Source: Lachnospiraceae bacterium (GTDB lineage Bacteria > Bacillota > Clostridia > Lachnospirales > Lachnospiraceae). Taken from it: DNA of 43,889 nt. The stretch covers positions 1-43,889 of the forward strand of contig CAJTAL010000037.1 of the NCBI GenBank assembly GCA_910574285.1, written 5' to 3'. Under the pieces are notes generated by a model. It was not told the DNA's origin. It made no database searches and was given only the letters and a program-made list of their open reading frames with translations. Made by a program: the position numbers and the translations under genes. This document shows, piece after piece, positions 33,154-42,707 of this stretch; the first letter of the stretch is position 1, and every line of letters begins with the position of its first letter.

Positions 33154-34587
33154 TCATACATTGATCTCCGCTTTCATTCCCAATACATCCTCATTCTTCT
33201 CGAGAAGCGGACGGATTACATCTCTAAGATATGCTTCCACCTGTACGGATGCACGTCCTGTATATTTTGCCGGGTCCATAGTCTGTTTTAGCTCGTCCAG
33301 CGTCAGATTGAATGCCGGGTCGGCGGCAATAAGCTCAAGGAGATTATTATCTAACCCTTTCTCCTTCACATTCCTTCCGGCTTCCATGGACAGCTCACGA
33401 ATCCTCTCATGAAGCTCTTGACGGTCTCCGCCGGCTTTTACCGCATCCATCATAATATTCTCTGTCGCCATGAACGGAAGCTCTGACATCAATCGCTTCT
33501 CAATCACTTTTGGATACACTACAAGCCCGTCTACAACATTCAGGCACAGATCCAGTATTCCGTCAACCGCAAGAAATCCTTCCGGTATACTAAGGCGCTT
33601 ATTTGCCGAATCGTCCAATGTACGCTCAAACCACTGCGTCGCAGAAGTTACCGCCGGGTTCAGTGCATCAATCATGACATATCTGGAAAGAGAAGCAATC
33701 CTCTCACTCCTCATCGGGTTTCTTTTATACGCCATAGCCGAAGAGCCGATCTGCGTTTTCTCAAAGGGCTCCTCTACTTCCTTCAGATGCTGAAGCAGAC
33801 GGATGTCGTTTGAGAACTTATGGGCGCTTGCCGCAATACCCGCCAATACATTCAAGACTCTGGTGTCCACTTTCCGTGAATACGTCTGCCCGGATACAGG
33901 ATAGCATGTCTCGAATCCCATCTTTTTGGCAATCATCGGGTCAATCTTATCTATCGTCTCCTGATCTCCTTCAAAAAGCTCCAGAAAACTTGCCTGGGTT
34001 CCTGTCGTTCCCTTTGATCCGAGAAGCTTAAGCGTCCTCTTTACATACTCCAGATCTTCCAGATCCATTGCAAATTCCTGCATCCAAAGAGTTGCCCTTT
34101 TCCCTACTGTCGTCGGCTGCGCCGGTTGAAAATGGGTAAAAGCAAGAGTCGGTAGTTCCTTATATTCATCGGCAAATTTCGCAAGTTCAGCGATCACATT
34201 CACCAGTTTCTTTCTAACAATCTCAAGCGCCTCGGACATAATGATCATATCCGTATTATCTCCCACATAGCAGGAAGTAGCCCCCAGATGAATAATTCCC
34301 CTGGCTTTGGGGCACTGTTGTCCATATGCATACACATGGGACATCACGTCGTGGCGCACGATCTTCTCCCTCTCTTTCGCCACCTCGTAGTTGATATCCT
34401 CCGCATGTGCCTTTAATTCTTCAATTTGCTCGTCCGTAATCCCAAGCCCTAACTCTTTCTCCGTCTCCGCAAGGGCAATCCATAATTTCCTCCAGGTTTT
34501 GAATTTCTTATCCGGTGAAAATACATACTGCATCTCCTTGCTCGCATACCGCTCTGACAACGGACTGTTATATTTATCGTAACTCAT
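33154..34587 (-). CDS. purB: Adenylosuccinate lyase
   Basis: A 477-residue purine enzyme splitting adenylosuccinate and SAICAR. SSAMAYKRNPMRSERIASLS contains the fumarase/lyase signature with the flexible catalytic Ser loop; TSCYVGDNTD and LAFTHFQPAQPTTVGKR supply His/Thr substrate residues. GGAGAGG precedes the ATG. It lies after the DUF5717 operon in the same direction, separated by a small inverted repeat. Confidence 0.96.
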   Translation of the reverse strand: MSYDKYNSPLSERYASKEMQYVFSPDKKFKTWRKLWIALAETEKELGLGITDEQIEELKAHAEDINYEVAKEREKIVRHDVMSHVYAYGQQCPKARGIIHLGATSCYVGDNTDMIIMSEALEIVRKKLVNVIAELAKFADEYKELPTLAFTHFQPAQPTTVGKRATLWMQEFAMDLEDLEYVKRTLKLLGSKGTTGTQASFLELFEGDQETIDKIDPMIAKKMGFETCYPVSGQTYSRKVDTRVLNVLAGIAASAHKFSNDIRLLQHLKEVEEPFEKTQIGSSAMAYKRNPMRSERIASLSRYVMIDALNPAVTSATQWFERTLDDSANKRLSIPEGFLAVDGILDLCLNVVDGLVVYPKVIEKRLMSELPFMATENIMMDAVKAGGDRQELHERIRELSMEAGRNVKEKGLDNNLLELIAADPAFNLTLDELKQTMDPAKYTGRASVQVEAYLRDVIRPLLEKNEDVLGMKAEINV

Positions 34588-34627
34588 ATATTTTCCTCTC
34601 CTTTTCTTCTTTCATTGATTTTCTGCA

Positions 34628-34653
34628 AATACCAGACGTCTGCTTCTGGTATT
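34628..34653. terminator. Inverted repeat between the TPR-like gene and purB
   Basis: AATACCAGA (34628-34636) and TCTGGTATT (34645-34653) form a 9-bp stem with an eight-base loop, 13 bases after the TPR-like gene stop. The T-rich tail is weak, so read-through into purB is possible. Confidence 0.5.
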
Positions 34654-34665
34654 CCGGCCTCCTTC

Positions 34666-35382
34666 TTATCCCGCAATGCGGCTCTTATTGATCTTACGGT
34701 ATTCTTTCTTCCATTGTTCAAACTGCTCATCCGGTATATCCACATCAATGCTCCTCTGAATCTCTCGGATATCCTCCTTCATGGCCGCATCCATATTCAG
34801 AAATGTCGAATTGCCCGACAGCATCTTTACATACTGATCCCCCGGCAGAGCGCGGTAACAACAATACAGATAAGTCCTCAGAAGTTCCATATCCCCGCAG
34901 ATACGGTACGCTTCCAGATACACCCTTGCCGCCTCTTCATAGAGAAACCGCTGCCCGTACGCCGCTCCCAGACTTGCATAGACTCTTCCATAGAACAGTT
35001 TGCTCACCGAATTGTCCCACTCACTGTTAATAATAGACTGATAGACCAGGATCGCCGTCTCATATTCCCCGCTTCTCTGCAGACTGTCCGCCTTATACTT
35101 CATACGCTCCACATCCCGCAGATTCTGCAGATGCTCCAGGATCCCCTGTATCTTATTGATATCACCCGATGCATAGATCGTGGACTCCCTTAATATCGTC
35201 AGTACAAACTGTTCCATCGTACAATTCTGCCGCAATTCTTCTCTGAGCTGCTCCGCAAGCTCTGATAATTCCAGCTCTTTGTCGATCCAACTGCACAACT
35301 GTCTGTTCACCAGTGTATAATCAATCAGGTAGAGATTATTGCATATATAATAACACAATTCTTCTATCGTATAGACACGCAT
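34666..35382 (-). CDS. TPR-like protein, third gene of the DUF5717/DUF5716 operon
   Basis: About 238 residues. ATG 35382 is preferred, giving MRVYTIEELCYYICNNLYLI, which looks like the natural N-terminus. An ATG at 35448 with an AGGAGG lies inside the preceding gene and would add 22 residues of poor composition. The C-terminal two thirds has TPR-like helical pairs (EYETAILVYQSIINSE, FLYEEAARVYLEAYRICGD). No enzyme motif. Its context links it to the Hsp70-like protein and the large repeat protein upstream, so it may be an adaptor. Confidence 0.8.
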   Translation of the reverse strand: MRVYTIEELCYYICNNLYLIDYTLVNRQLCSWIDKELELSELAEQLREELRQNCTMEQFVLTILRESTIYASGDINKIQGILEHLQNLRDVERMKYKADSLQRSGEYETAILVYQSIINSEWDNSVSKLFYGRVYASLGAAYGQRFLYEEAARVYLEAYRICGDMELLRTYLYCCYRALPGDQYVKMLSGNSTFLNMDAAMKEDIREIQRSIDVDIPDEQFEQWKKEYRKINKSRIAG

Positions 35383-35422
35383 ATGGATCCTGGCTATCAC
35401 GTAAGGCTGCCTTGCTCTTTTT

Positions 35423-36706
35423 CTATGACATAGAATTAAACTGCCCATTGCTTCCTCCTAAATGAATCGTCTTCTCCACATGAAATCCTGTCGCCGGGAA
35501 AAATTCGCCAAATCCCACGTCCTTAAAGGAAAGCCGGCAGGTTCGCTCATCCACAAACAGAACTTCTATCTGTACCCGCAGAGAATAATCCCTCCTGTCG
35601 GGAAGACCGTCAAGAGACACCTTTTCCACCTGAAGTTCCTCTCCTGCCAATGTCTCTACATGGATCTCTATATCCGAAGTATCCTCAAGAATAACTTCCC
35701 ATTGCCCGTCTGCTTCATACCAGTGCGTCCCCCAGGATACGATCGGATACCATCCCTCCTGCCCGTTGACCCGCATGCGCAGACAGATCTGTTCCGTCAT
35801 CTTTGTCTCATCCAGATAGACCGGGCTGTCATGATACTCCTTGCATTTCCCTATCGAAGTATAGCACGCGCCCTTGCTGTACAGATTATTGCCGATAAAT
35901 GCCCGTCTTCCGTTACACAGCACTTTTAATGAATTCGGATACCAGTTATTCTCGAACCCTTCTCCGGTCAGATACACCGAAGAAACAACTTTTTTCTCGA
36001 AAACACTCTGGATGAAAGTCTTGAACCTGTCATCCGCGTCCTTCGCCTGGTCTTTATTTAAAATCGGATAAATCGCCGCCAATTCTCTCATCTGCGCATT
36101 TGCAACCTCTTCTACCGTCACAAATAATTCCCGCTCCTTCACACCGATTGCATTCAGCCTCCTCAGCATATAAGCCCTGATCTCCTTGGCGTCACAGTAA
36201 AACAAAGCAGATTCATACTGCCATAATTCCTTCGGCTGATAGAACATATACTGGCAGAAACTCTCTTTATAATCCTGAACACAAACTCGTTCTTTCGGTA
36301 TGCCAAGATAATGTCCAATCCCCTTCAGCATCTTGGACATATCAATATTCGTATAAGGCACAGAAAATGTGAGAAAACTTATCTCATCATACTCCTCCAG
36401 CGTCAGTTTGATAAATTTGGCCAACAGCCAGACTCCGTCACGTTTTCTGCTTCCGACTTTTACCTTTTCCTGCCGGACTGCCTTTTCAAAGATATCCGTC
36501 ACCGTAATGCCCTCTTGAAGAGCGGCCAGCCTCTTGGCCTCCTTTCCATAGACCCATTTTTCTTTATAATAACCTAACATCAGGGGGATCTGATAATTAT
36601 CTGTCTCTGTCTCCAGCGTCTCTGGTTCTTCTTTCGTCTCGTCATAAAAGCTGATCTGACAATACTTCTCATTCAGATCATAACCCAGAATTATGTCCTT
36701 CTTCAT
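35423..36706 (-). CDS. DUF5716-type Hsp70/actin-like protein
   Basis: A 427-residue protein beginning MKKDIILGYDLNEKYCQISF, which resembles the first phosphate loop of actin/Hsp70 ATPases. Around residues 230-290, SSVYLTGEGFENNWYP and then RRAFIGNNLYSKGACY match the adenosine-binding GG loop and the following helix of the fold. The C-terminal 130 residues are beta-rich, as in an Hsp70 substrate-binding region. A classical connect/phosphate-2 Asp-Gly is not obvious, so ATPase activity is uncertain. The stop is followed closely by the TPR-like gene. Family name is from memory; function unknown. Confidence 0.82.
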   Translation of the reverse strand: MKKDIILGYDLNEKYCQISFYDETKEEPETLETETDNYQIPLMLGYYKEKWVYGKEAKRLAALQEGITVTDIFEKAVRQEKVKVGSRKRDGVWLLAKFIKLTLEEYDEISFLTFSVPYTNIDMSKMLKGIGHYLGIPKERVCVQDYKESFCQYMFYQPKELWQYESALFYCDAKEIRAYMLRRLNAIGVKERELFVTVEEVANAQMRELAAIYPILNKDQAKDADDRFKTFIQSVFEKKVVSSVYLTGEGFENNWYPNSLKVLCNGRRAFIGNNLYSKGACYTSIGKCKEYHDSPVYLDETKMTEQICLRMRVNGQEGWYPIVSWGTHWYEADGQWEVILEDTSDIEIHVETLAGEELQVEKVSLDGLPDRRDYSLRVQIEVLFVDERTCRLSFKDVGFGEFFPATGFHVEKTIHLGGSNGQFNSMS

Positions 36707-36727
36707 TATCCTCCCCTCCTCTCATTA

Positions 36728-39700
36728 CTAATAGACCTTAAAAAGTCTTTTTGCCATAATCTCCTCTTCCTTGTATTCCATCATTGCTTTCTTACGTGAG
36801 ATAGGCGCCATATCTGCCATACGGTTCAGACGGCCGTATTTGCCTGATTCCGTCACTTCTCTCTCATTCTTCAGGATCTCCTTATCTGTTATGATATCCT
36901 CTTTCCCCCTCGTCTCGATGAAATAATAATTGATGGATTCATCACTATACAACACAAACTGCCTTACATACAGATTCTCATATACAGGCATCATAACCTC
37001 GTTCTGATACCCTAATTCGTCCCGCATTCCATGTTTCATCTTATAATACAGCGTCACCCTGCTTCCCGGTCTTGCCTGATAGGAAACCATTACTTTATCA
37101 TAGAGCTGCAATTCTCTTAACCATTCTTCCTTATATTTCAGATAATAGGGAAACACAATCTGCTTCTCGCACATCTCCCTTAATACCTGATGAAGCACCA
37201 CCTCAAGCGCCGCCGTATAATCATGATCCGAATAATATTTTAGAAGGGCGATCTTACAGATATCCGGCAGATCTTCCTTCTCGTCACACTCATTCGCAAT
37301 GATATCGAATACGATCGGTTCCAGATTCCTTGCGCAAACCACATACTCTCTGGAAACATATGCAAGATACGCCTGCTTCAAACGGAAATATACATTATCC
37401 GACCGGTAATAATCTTCAAAAATAGGCTCTTCCTGAAACAGATTTTCCGAGAACAACATCTGTGTAATACTGCGCTCGCTGATCTTATAGGAAGGAATCT
37501 CATTTTCCTTCAGCGCTTTCCACAGCATCTTCATATTTTTTGTGGGACCGCAATAATAGTTTGCAAGATACATCAAAGTTACTTTATCAAATTGCTGTCT
37601 CTTGAACAGTTCAAAACTCAGATAACTGAGAAATTCATCTTCCTCATAATTATCCTCCCGGATCTTCCTGCTGCACAGACGGAATACATCCTTCTCGTCG
37701 TACGCATTGATCCCCTTTTCTTTCAATCCCTCAAACGTCGGTTTCTCCTTTTCATTCTCCTGTTCCCATACGCCGGTTGTCGCCGCATATTTACGGCAAA
37801 GTTCCACAAAACGCGGTTCATAGAAAAGCCGCCTGGTTTCGTACACGATAGAATCTGTATAATGCCGTCCTTCCACAGATTCCCATACGACTCTGGACTC
37901 CTTGTCATATAACCGGATTACTGTACCTTCCTCTCCGTCATAAGGAACTCTCTGCCGGATCTCCCCGTCTTTCTCAATCACCAGAACACATTTCATATTC
38001 ACGGCTTTGGTCGAGACCATATAGGAATAGCAGATATCACGCATTGCCTCCATCCGCTCCGCCGACATCTCTTCCGGCTGGCAGAAACGCTTGTACAAAA
38101 TACGCAGTGATTCTGTTATATGCCTTTTCATCAATTGATCCCATGTAAATACAACCATCTGCTCGCGGTAATTTAAATAGAGATCCCCTGCCTGCTCTTC
38201 ATAAACCGCCAGATTTGCGTACAGCAAGGCGGCTTTCTTGTAATTGAGTGAATTCCCATGCATGAAATAAAGCAGAATCACTTTCGGAAGCGGTCCTTTT
38301 ACGCTCTCTTCATCCACAGTCATCATATAATATTCATAGAGCTGCGCAATCTTAAGTTCTGCTTCCACCGCACGCTGATACCACACGAAATAACGCTTCT
38401 GTACCTTATTTCCCCTGATCAGCAGGGTACAGATCGTATTCAGTATCATAGGTTCGTCATATATCTTATAAATACGCTCCAGTATCCGGAACATAGAATC
38501 ACTGTACTGCTTCTGCTGGCTGGCAAAATTCGCCACATACAGAGCCAGCTCTTTGGTCATCAGGCGATATTTTGACGCGAAATTCAGTACCTGTATCTCG
38601 AAGCGCCCTAATTTTTTCAAAAGTGTCGGTCTCTCCTGGTAACACTGATATGCCTCCAGATAGAAGAGCACGCCGTGCATCTCATACTGGTACTGCTGTT
38701 CCAGCAGCTCAATCTTCTTATACGGCGTCTTATATCTGGAATCCAGATCCAGAAGCATGGACAACAAAAGCCAGGAATCCTGATGCCTCATATAAGTCTT
38801 CCCGACTTCATCCAGCACACGTTCCGAATGGTTCTTCTTCCCCCGCACCAGCGCCGTCAGATACAGATAATAACAGTTTGTCATCGGATCCTTTCCGATC
38901 GCAAACCGGTTGTAATTGTAGTTCTCAAGAATCCATTTCGCCTCTTCCGTCCTGTTCCCCACCAGATAGACGTGCGCCTGCATCAATTGATACATCTCGC
39001 TCTGGGGATTCAGCTTTCGGAGGGATATCATCTTCTCAACCGCACTTTCCATCCAGTTATCCAGTTCAATCCTCCCCGCCACATATCCGATATATTCCTT
39101 CAGGATCTGTGCGATCAAAAGTTCCGGCATCCTGCGGTTCTCGCTGTATTCCTTCTGGTTCTGAAGCACTTCGATCTCGTACGTCAGAGTCTCGTAAGGC
39201 GTAATGAATCTAAGCGCACCGAAGTTACGCCCCCCATGGAGGAACTCCGGCCGCACCACATATTCGATCTCGTAGGCATTCCCGATGAAATCCTCCGTAC
39301 TGATCTCGGAACGCTGTACCTTCAAAAACTTCCCTTCCGGCTCGATTCGGATAGGCATAAATCCCCATGTATTCTTCACGATCGTCAGCGTCCCCTTCGT
39401 CGACTCCGTCAGATCTTCAAAAAGCATCCCTTCCCCGGGAAGCGTCAGGAAGAGACATTCCTTCTGCTTGATCCCTACCAGGAATTCCTCCAGAGCCTGG
39501 TCTCCCAGGAACCATTTTCTCATATTATCATACAGATAAAAGATACGCTCATTCTCATACTTCAGAATCTCATAGAACTCTCTTGAACGAAACAGTCTCC
39601 CCGCCTCCGAGAAATCCTTGATCGCCAGCTTACGGAAATCATCCGTACTCTGCACCTTACCGTAGGAAGTCATAACATACGGCTTCTCGATGATCGCGGT

Positions 39701-40063
39701 AACCGACAACTCATATTCCCCTCCGTTGCATACCACCGTAAAGATACCGTCCTCCACATGCCCCGGTCTGAGTCCTTTCCCGTCATATGTGAATTCTACT
39801 TTTGCCGGATTCCCGTCAAACCCCGAATTCCTGAAATGCACACGAAAAGAAGACGAGTAGACCAGCCCTCGTACCTTCCTTCCGCCTTCTGCCTTAATTG
39901 TAAAATTCCCCCGATATACTTCCCCTTCTCCGATAATGAGTACCAGATTGGTCTCATCAAATATGACATCAGGTTGTGATAACTGAAAATCTCCTTTGGA
40001 AAATTTCTGGATTTTATTTTTCAAGTCTGACACCTGCTTCTTTCGTTGCTTATTCACAGACAT
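36728..40063 (-). CDS. DUF5717-type large repeat protein
   Basis: About 1111 residues, cytosolic, no signal peptide. ATG 40063 is chosen because the promoter's -35 and -10 (40088-40117) lie upstream, and a longer TTG reading would start inside the -35 box. After a basic N-terminus come beta-rich segments (GEVYRGNFTIKAEGGRKVRG, then FTYDGKGLRPGHVEDGIFTV), then several hundred residues of tandem helical pairs of TPR/HEAT style, rich in Tyr, Leu and Lys-Glu pairs, and a beta C-terminus. It is the first gene of a three-gene operon with the Hsp70-like gene. Function unknown; a scaffold or client-binding protein is plausible. Confidence 0.82.
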   Translation of the reverse strand: MSVNKQRKKQVSDLKNKIQKFSKGDFQLSQPDVIFDETNLVLIIGEGEVYRGNFTIKAEGGRKVRGLVYSSSFRVHFRNSGFDGNPAKVEFTYDGKGLRPGHVEDGIFTVVCNGGEYELSVTAIIEKPYVMTSYGKVQSTDDFRKLAIKDFSEAGRLFRSREFYEILKYENERIFYLYDNMRKWFLGDQALEEFLVGIKQKECLFLTLPGEGMLFEDLTESTKGTLTIVKNTWGFMPIRIEPEGKFLKVQRSEISTEDFIGNAYEIEYVVRPEFLHGGRNFGALRFITPYETLTYEIEVLQNQKEYSENRRMPELLIAQILKEYIGYVAGRIELDNWMESAVEKMISLRKLNPQSEMYQLMQAHVYLVGNRTEEAKWILENYNYNRFAIGKDPMTNCYYLYLTALVRGKKNHSERVLDEVGKTYMRHQDSWLLLSMLLDLDSRYKTPYKKIELLEQQYQYEMHGVLFYLEAYQCYQERPTLLKKLGRFEIQVLNFASKYRLMTKELALYVANFASQQKQYSDSMFRILERIYKIYDEPMILNTICTLLIRGNKVQKRYFVWYQRAVEAELKIAQLYEYYMMTVDEESVKGPLPKVILLYFMHGNSLNYKKAALLYANLAVYEEQAGDLYLNYREQMVVFTWDQLMKRHITESLRILYKRFCQPEEMSAERMEAMRDICYSYMVSTKAVNMKCVLVIEKDGEIRQRVPYDGEEGTVIRLYDKESRVVWESVEGRHYTDSIVYETRRLFYEPRFVELCRKYAATTGVWEQENEKEKPTFEGLKEKGINAYDEKDVFRLCSRKIREDNYEEDEFLSYLSFELFKRQQFDKVTLMYLANYYCGPTKNMKMLWKALKENEIPSYKISERSITQMLFSENLFQEEPIFEDYYRSDNVYFRLKQAYLAYVSREYVVCARNLEPIVFDIIANECDEKEDLPDICKIALLKYYSDHDYTAALEVVLHQVLREMCEKQIVFPYYLKYKEEWLRELQLYDKVMVSYQARPGSRVTLYYKMKHGMRDELGYQNEVMMPVYENLYVRQFVLYSDESINYYFIETRGKEDIITDKEILKNEREVTESGKYGRLNRMADMAPISRKKAMMEYKEEEIMAKRLFKVY

Positions 40064-40087
40064 ACCTTGCCTGGCATTCATCATCTG

Positions 40088-40117
40088 ATTATACCATTGT
40101 TTGATTATGAATGGCAA
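40088..40117 (-). promoter_or_regulatory. Promoter of the DUF5717/DUF5716/TPR operon
   Basis: On the minus strand TTGCCA (40112-40117), an 18-bp spacer and TATAAT (40088-40093) place the start near 40081, 18 bases before the chosen ATG. This leaves a very short untranslated leader. Confidence 0.82.
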
Positions 40118-40163
40118 TGCCAGAAGCAGAAAAACTGAAAAAATTACTTTCAGCGAGATTTTT

Positions 40164-40508
40164 TTACTTCTTCAAAATCAAAGCTATGAACGTCAAATCC
40201 TCTGTTCCGGTATTCTTCATGCCGTGGCCGTCGCCGTCTTTGCATAAGAAAACGTCTCCCGCTTCCGCCTGGAGGGCTTTTCCGTTGTCGTCGTACATAC
40301 CTGTACCGCTTAAGATATAATAAGTCTCCGTCTCGCCGTGGTGCTCATGATGACCAAGCTCACAATTGGGCGGAAGCGTTACTTTGCTGAACATCCTGCA
40401 ATGATCCCCCAGCTCTTCTTCACTAAGCAGCGCTTCCTTCATAATGAATCCGGCTCCTCCGCCTACGTGTTCTGCCTTTACTACTTCTCTTTCTCCTGCT
40501 TTTGTCAT
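40164..40508 (-). CDS. Cupin domain protein
   Basis: A 114-residue single-domain cupin. GHHEHHGETETYYILSGTG is the first cupin motif with metal-binding His and Glu, and DGDGHGMKNTG is the second. A metal-bound small-molecule sensor, isomerase or oxygenase is possible. GGAGG lies before the ATG. It stands alone; substrate not predictable. Confidence 0.9.
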   Translation of the reverse strand: MTKAGEREVVKAEHVGGGAGFIMKEALLSEEELGDHCRMFSKVTLPPNCELGHHEHHGETETYYILSGTGMYDDNGKALQAEAGDVFLCKDGDGHGMKNTGTEDLTFIALILKK

Positions 40509-40568
40509 GATTTTCTCCTCCGCTTTCTATATTCCGCTATACTGCTGTCCTACAGTACGGATTATATC

Positions 40569-40607
40569 ATGCGCAGGAGATAAAGTCTATTCCATATCTC
40601 TGCGCAT
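40569..40607. repeat. Inverted repeat between cupin and BceB-type genes
   Basis: ATGCGCAGGAGATA (40569-40582) and TATCTCTGCGCAT (40595-40607) are complementary except for one bulge. No T-run follows on either strand. It may be an RNA 3' structure of the transporter transcript or a regulatory site. Confidence 0.55.
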
Positions 40608-40712
40608 CATATGATTCATTCTTCCGATTCAACCTGCGTATATACGAGCAGCAGGAAAAGCAGATGGCTGGCAAATAAGCAGTAATGAAGGCGTAGATAT
40701 GAAAAGAAATAT

Positions 40713-42707
40713 TTAATTCACAATCTTATAATATTCCCTTGCCGTCAGTGAGAATACGATTCCATAGAATACGGCGAACACGATTACCGTTATGATCGTA
40801 CATGCGAGGAATAACGAAACATTCGTCAGGTTCAATACTGCCAGAAGCTTCGTGATCACGTCAAACGCCACCGTAATATGGATGACTGCCGTTACAAGGG
40901 GCAGGAAAAATACCAGAAGCACCTGACTTCTTATGGCTTTCTTAACCTCACGCTTACTCATCCCTACCTTCTGCATAATCTGATACCGTTCTCTGTCGTC
41001 ATATCCTTCAGAAATCTGCTTGTAATACATGATCAGCACCGTCGCCATTAAAAACAGCGCCCCAAGATAAATACCGATGAAAAATAACCCGCCGTATAAG
41101 TAATAGAATTCTTCCCTGCTAAGCTCTCTGCTCTCACAGAAAGCGGCATCGACTTCGCTTTCGACCCTGGATTCCATAGCACGCATCGCATTCAGGCAGT
41201 CCTCTTCCTCTCCCTCCAGATCAAAAACCACCCGGTAATTAATGGCAGACACTTGTTCCACCCAATCTTCCTGCATACCGCTGTCTTTATAGAGGTTTTC
41301 CAGTATTTCCTGTATCTGCCCCGCGTCAGAGACGATGAAAAAATAACTGTCTACCATGTCCTCCTCACCCTTTGGCGCAGCCTGCAGATTCTTTAGTTCC
41401 TTTACCACATGATACGTCCTATCCCCGATCCTGACAGTATCCCTGCCCCAGTCTTCTCCTGTACCATATGCATAGACCTCGTCCGGCGCAAGGGAGCCCT
41501 CTTCGCCCTCCATACGGTTATAATCCTCAAGGGGAATCCATCTGATCTGCGTCATACCCTCTTGTGCATAATTTCCAAACTGCAGCAGTTGAAACCCGTC
41601 TTCCTGCCTGACAGCCGTCACACTTCCGTCATGATACCGAAGCTCGTACTTCGCTTCCACCCCTGCGTTCGTCATCTCTTCCTCAATAATCCTGTCAAGC
41701 GTCTGATCCGTCTCCGGCGCAGAGATATTCGTCTTCGCTTCGAACTCCCTTGGATATCTCGTCCTTAGCACATCTTCCATTCCCACATAGAGGGAGATGG
41801 TTGTGGAGATCATGACCAGTACCATCGTACTTAAGATACAGATATTGGCAAGTCCCACCGCATTCTGCTTCATCCGGTAGATCATCCCGGACACCGCGCT
41901 GAAATTCTTCGCCTGATAATAGAACTTCTTATTCTTCCGAAGTCCCTTAAGGATCGCGATACTTCCGGAAGTAAACAGCGCATAAGTGCCAAGGATCACG
42001 CAGACCACCGCTGCGAAAAAAGCCTGAATAGCCGCCAGCGGCTGCTCTACCGTAAGCGCGATATAATATCCGACCCCCAGCATGATCACTCCAAAGACCG
42101 TCATAATCCGCTTTGTCTTCGGTTCCTTCTCTCCCTGATTCCCTCCGTGAAGCAGTTCCACCGGATTGGATACCTGAATCTGGAACAGATTAAATATCAG
42201 AGTCATCAGAAATATAATCACAAACAGGATCAAAGTATACCGGATACTCTTCCCCGATATCTCAAAATCCATCCGCACATCATAGTGCAGAAGCTTAATC
42301 AGCGCCAGATACATGAATTTGCTGAAGATGATTCCGAAAGCCAGCCCCGCGCCGATGCTGATGACCGCCGTAACCACGGTTTCCACTGTAAGCATCTGCG
42401 CGATATGCCTTTTCCCCATTCCAAGGATATTGTAGACGCCGATCTCTTTCTTTCTTCGCTTGATCAGGAAACTGTTCGTATAGAACAGAAAGATGACAGC
42501 GAATATCATGATGACTCCCACTGCACACGTCAAAACCGATTGAAGGCTTGGATCAACAATACTGGAACTTCGCGACAAGGCGTCCATGATATAATACATC
42601 ATCACCGTCAGAATTGATGTGAGGATATAAGGGACGTAAGTCTTCCGGTTATTCTTAAGATTCGTAAACGCAAGTTTTCCATAGATAGAACTACTCAACC
42701 CTGTCAC
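40713..42707 (-). CDS. FtsX-type ABC transporter permease, BceB-like
   Basis: A 664-residue membrane protein with ten expected helices: one near the N-terminus, groups at about 55-240, and the last three at about 560-650. The large extracellular domain between (about 310-540) is the peptide-sensing region typical of BceB/VraG. Such transporters remove bacitracin or lantibiotics from lipid II cycle targets and signal to a paired histidine kinase. The start overlaps the ATPase gene by 17 bases. No kinase/regulator pair is visible within the window, so it may lie to the right. Confidence 0.92.
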   Translation of the reverse strand: MTGLSSSIYGKLAFTNLKNNRKTYVPYILTSILTVMMYYIMDALSRSSSIVDPSLQSVLTCAVGVIMIFAVIFLFYTNSFLIKRRKKEIGVYNILGMGKRHIAQMLTVETVVTAVISIGAGLAFGIIFSKFMYLALIKLLHYDVRMDFEISGKSIRYTLILFVIIFLMTLIFNLFQIQVSNPVELLHGGNQGEKEPKTKRIMTVFGVIMLGVGYYIALTVEQPLAAIQAFFAAVVCVILGTYALFTSGSIAILKGLRKNKKFYYQAKNFSAVSGMIYRMKQNAVGLANICILSTMVLVMISTTISLYVGMEDVLRTRYPREFEAKTNISAPETDQTLDRIIEEEMTNAGVEAKYELRYHDGSVTAVRQEDGFQLLQFGNYAQEGMTQIRWIPLEDYNRMEGEEGSLAPDEVYAYGTGEDWGRDTVRIGDRTYHVVKELKNLQAAPKGEEDMVDSYFFIVSDAGQIQEILENLYKDSGMQEDWVEQVSAINYRVVFDLEGEEEDCLNAMRAMESRVESEVDAAFCESRELSREEFYYLYGGLFFIGIYLGALFLMATVLIMYYKQISEGYDDRERYQIMQKVGMSKREVKKAIRSQVLLVFFLPLVTAVIHITVAFDVITKLLAVLNLTNVSLFLACTIITVIVFAVFYGIVFSLTAREYYKIVN

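Noticed and set aside
38675-39586. 303-codon plus-strand ORF
   Set aside because: Antisense shadow of the large DUF5717-type gene; rich in His, Leu, Arg and Gln with no start signal.
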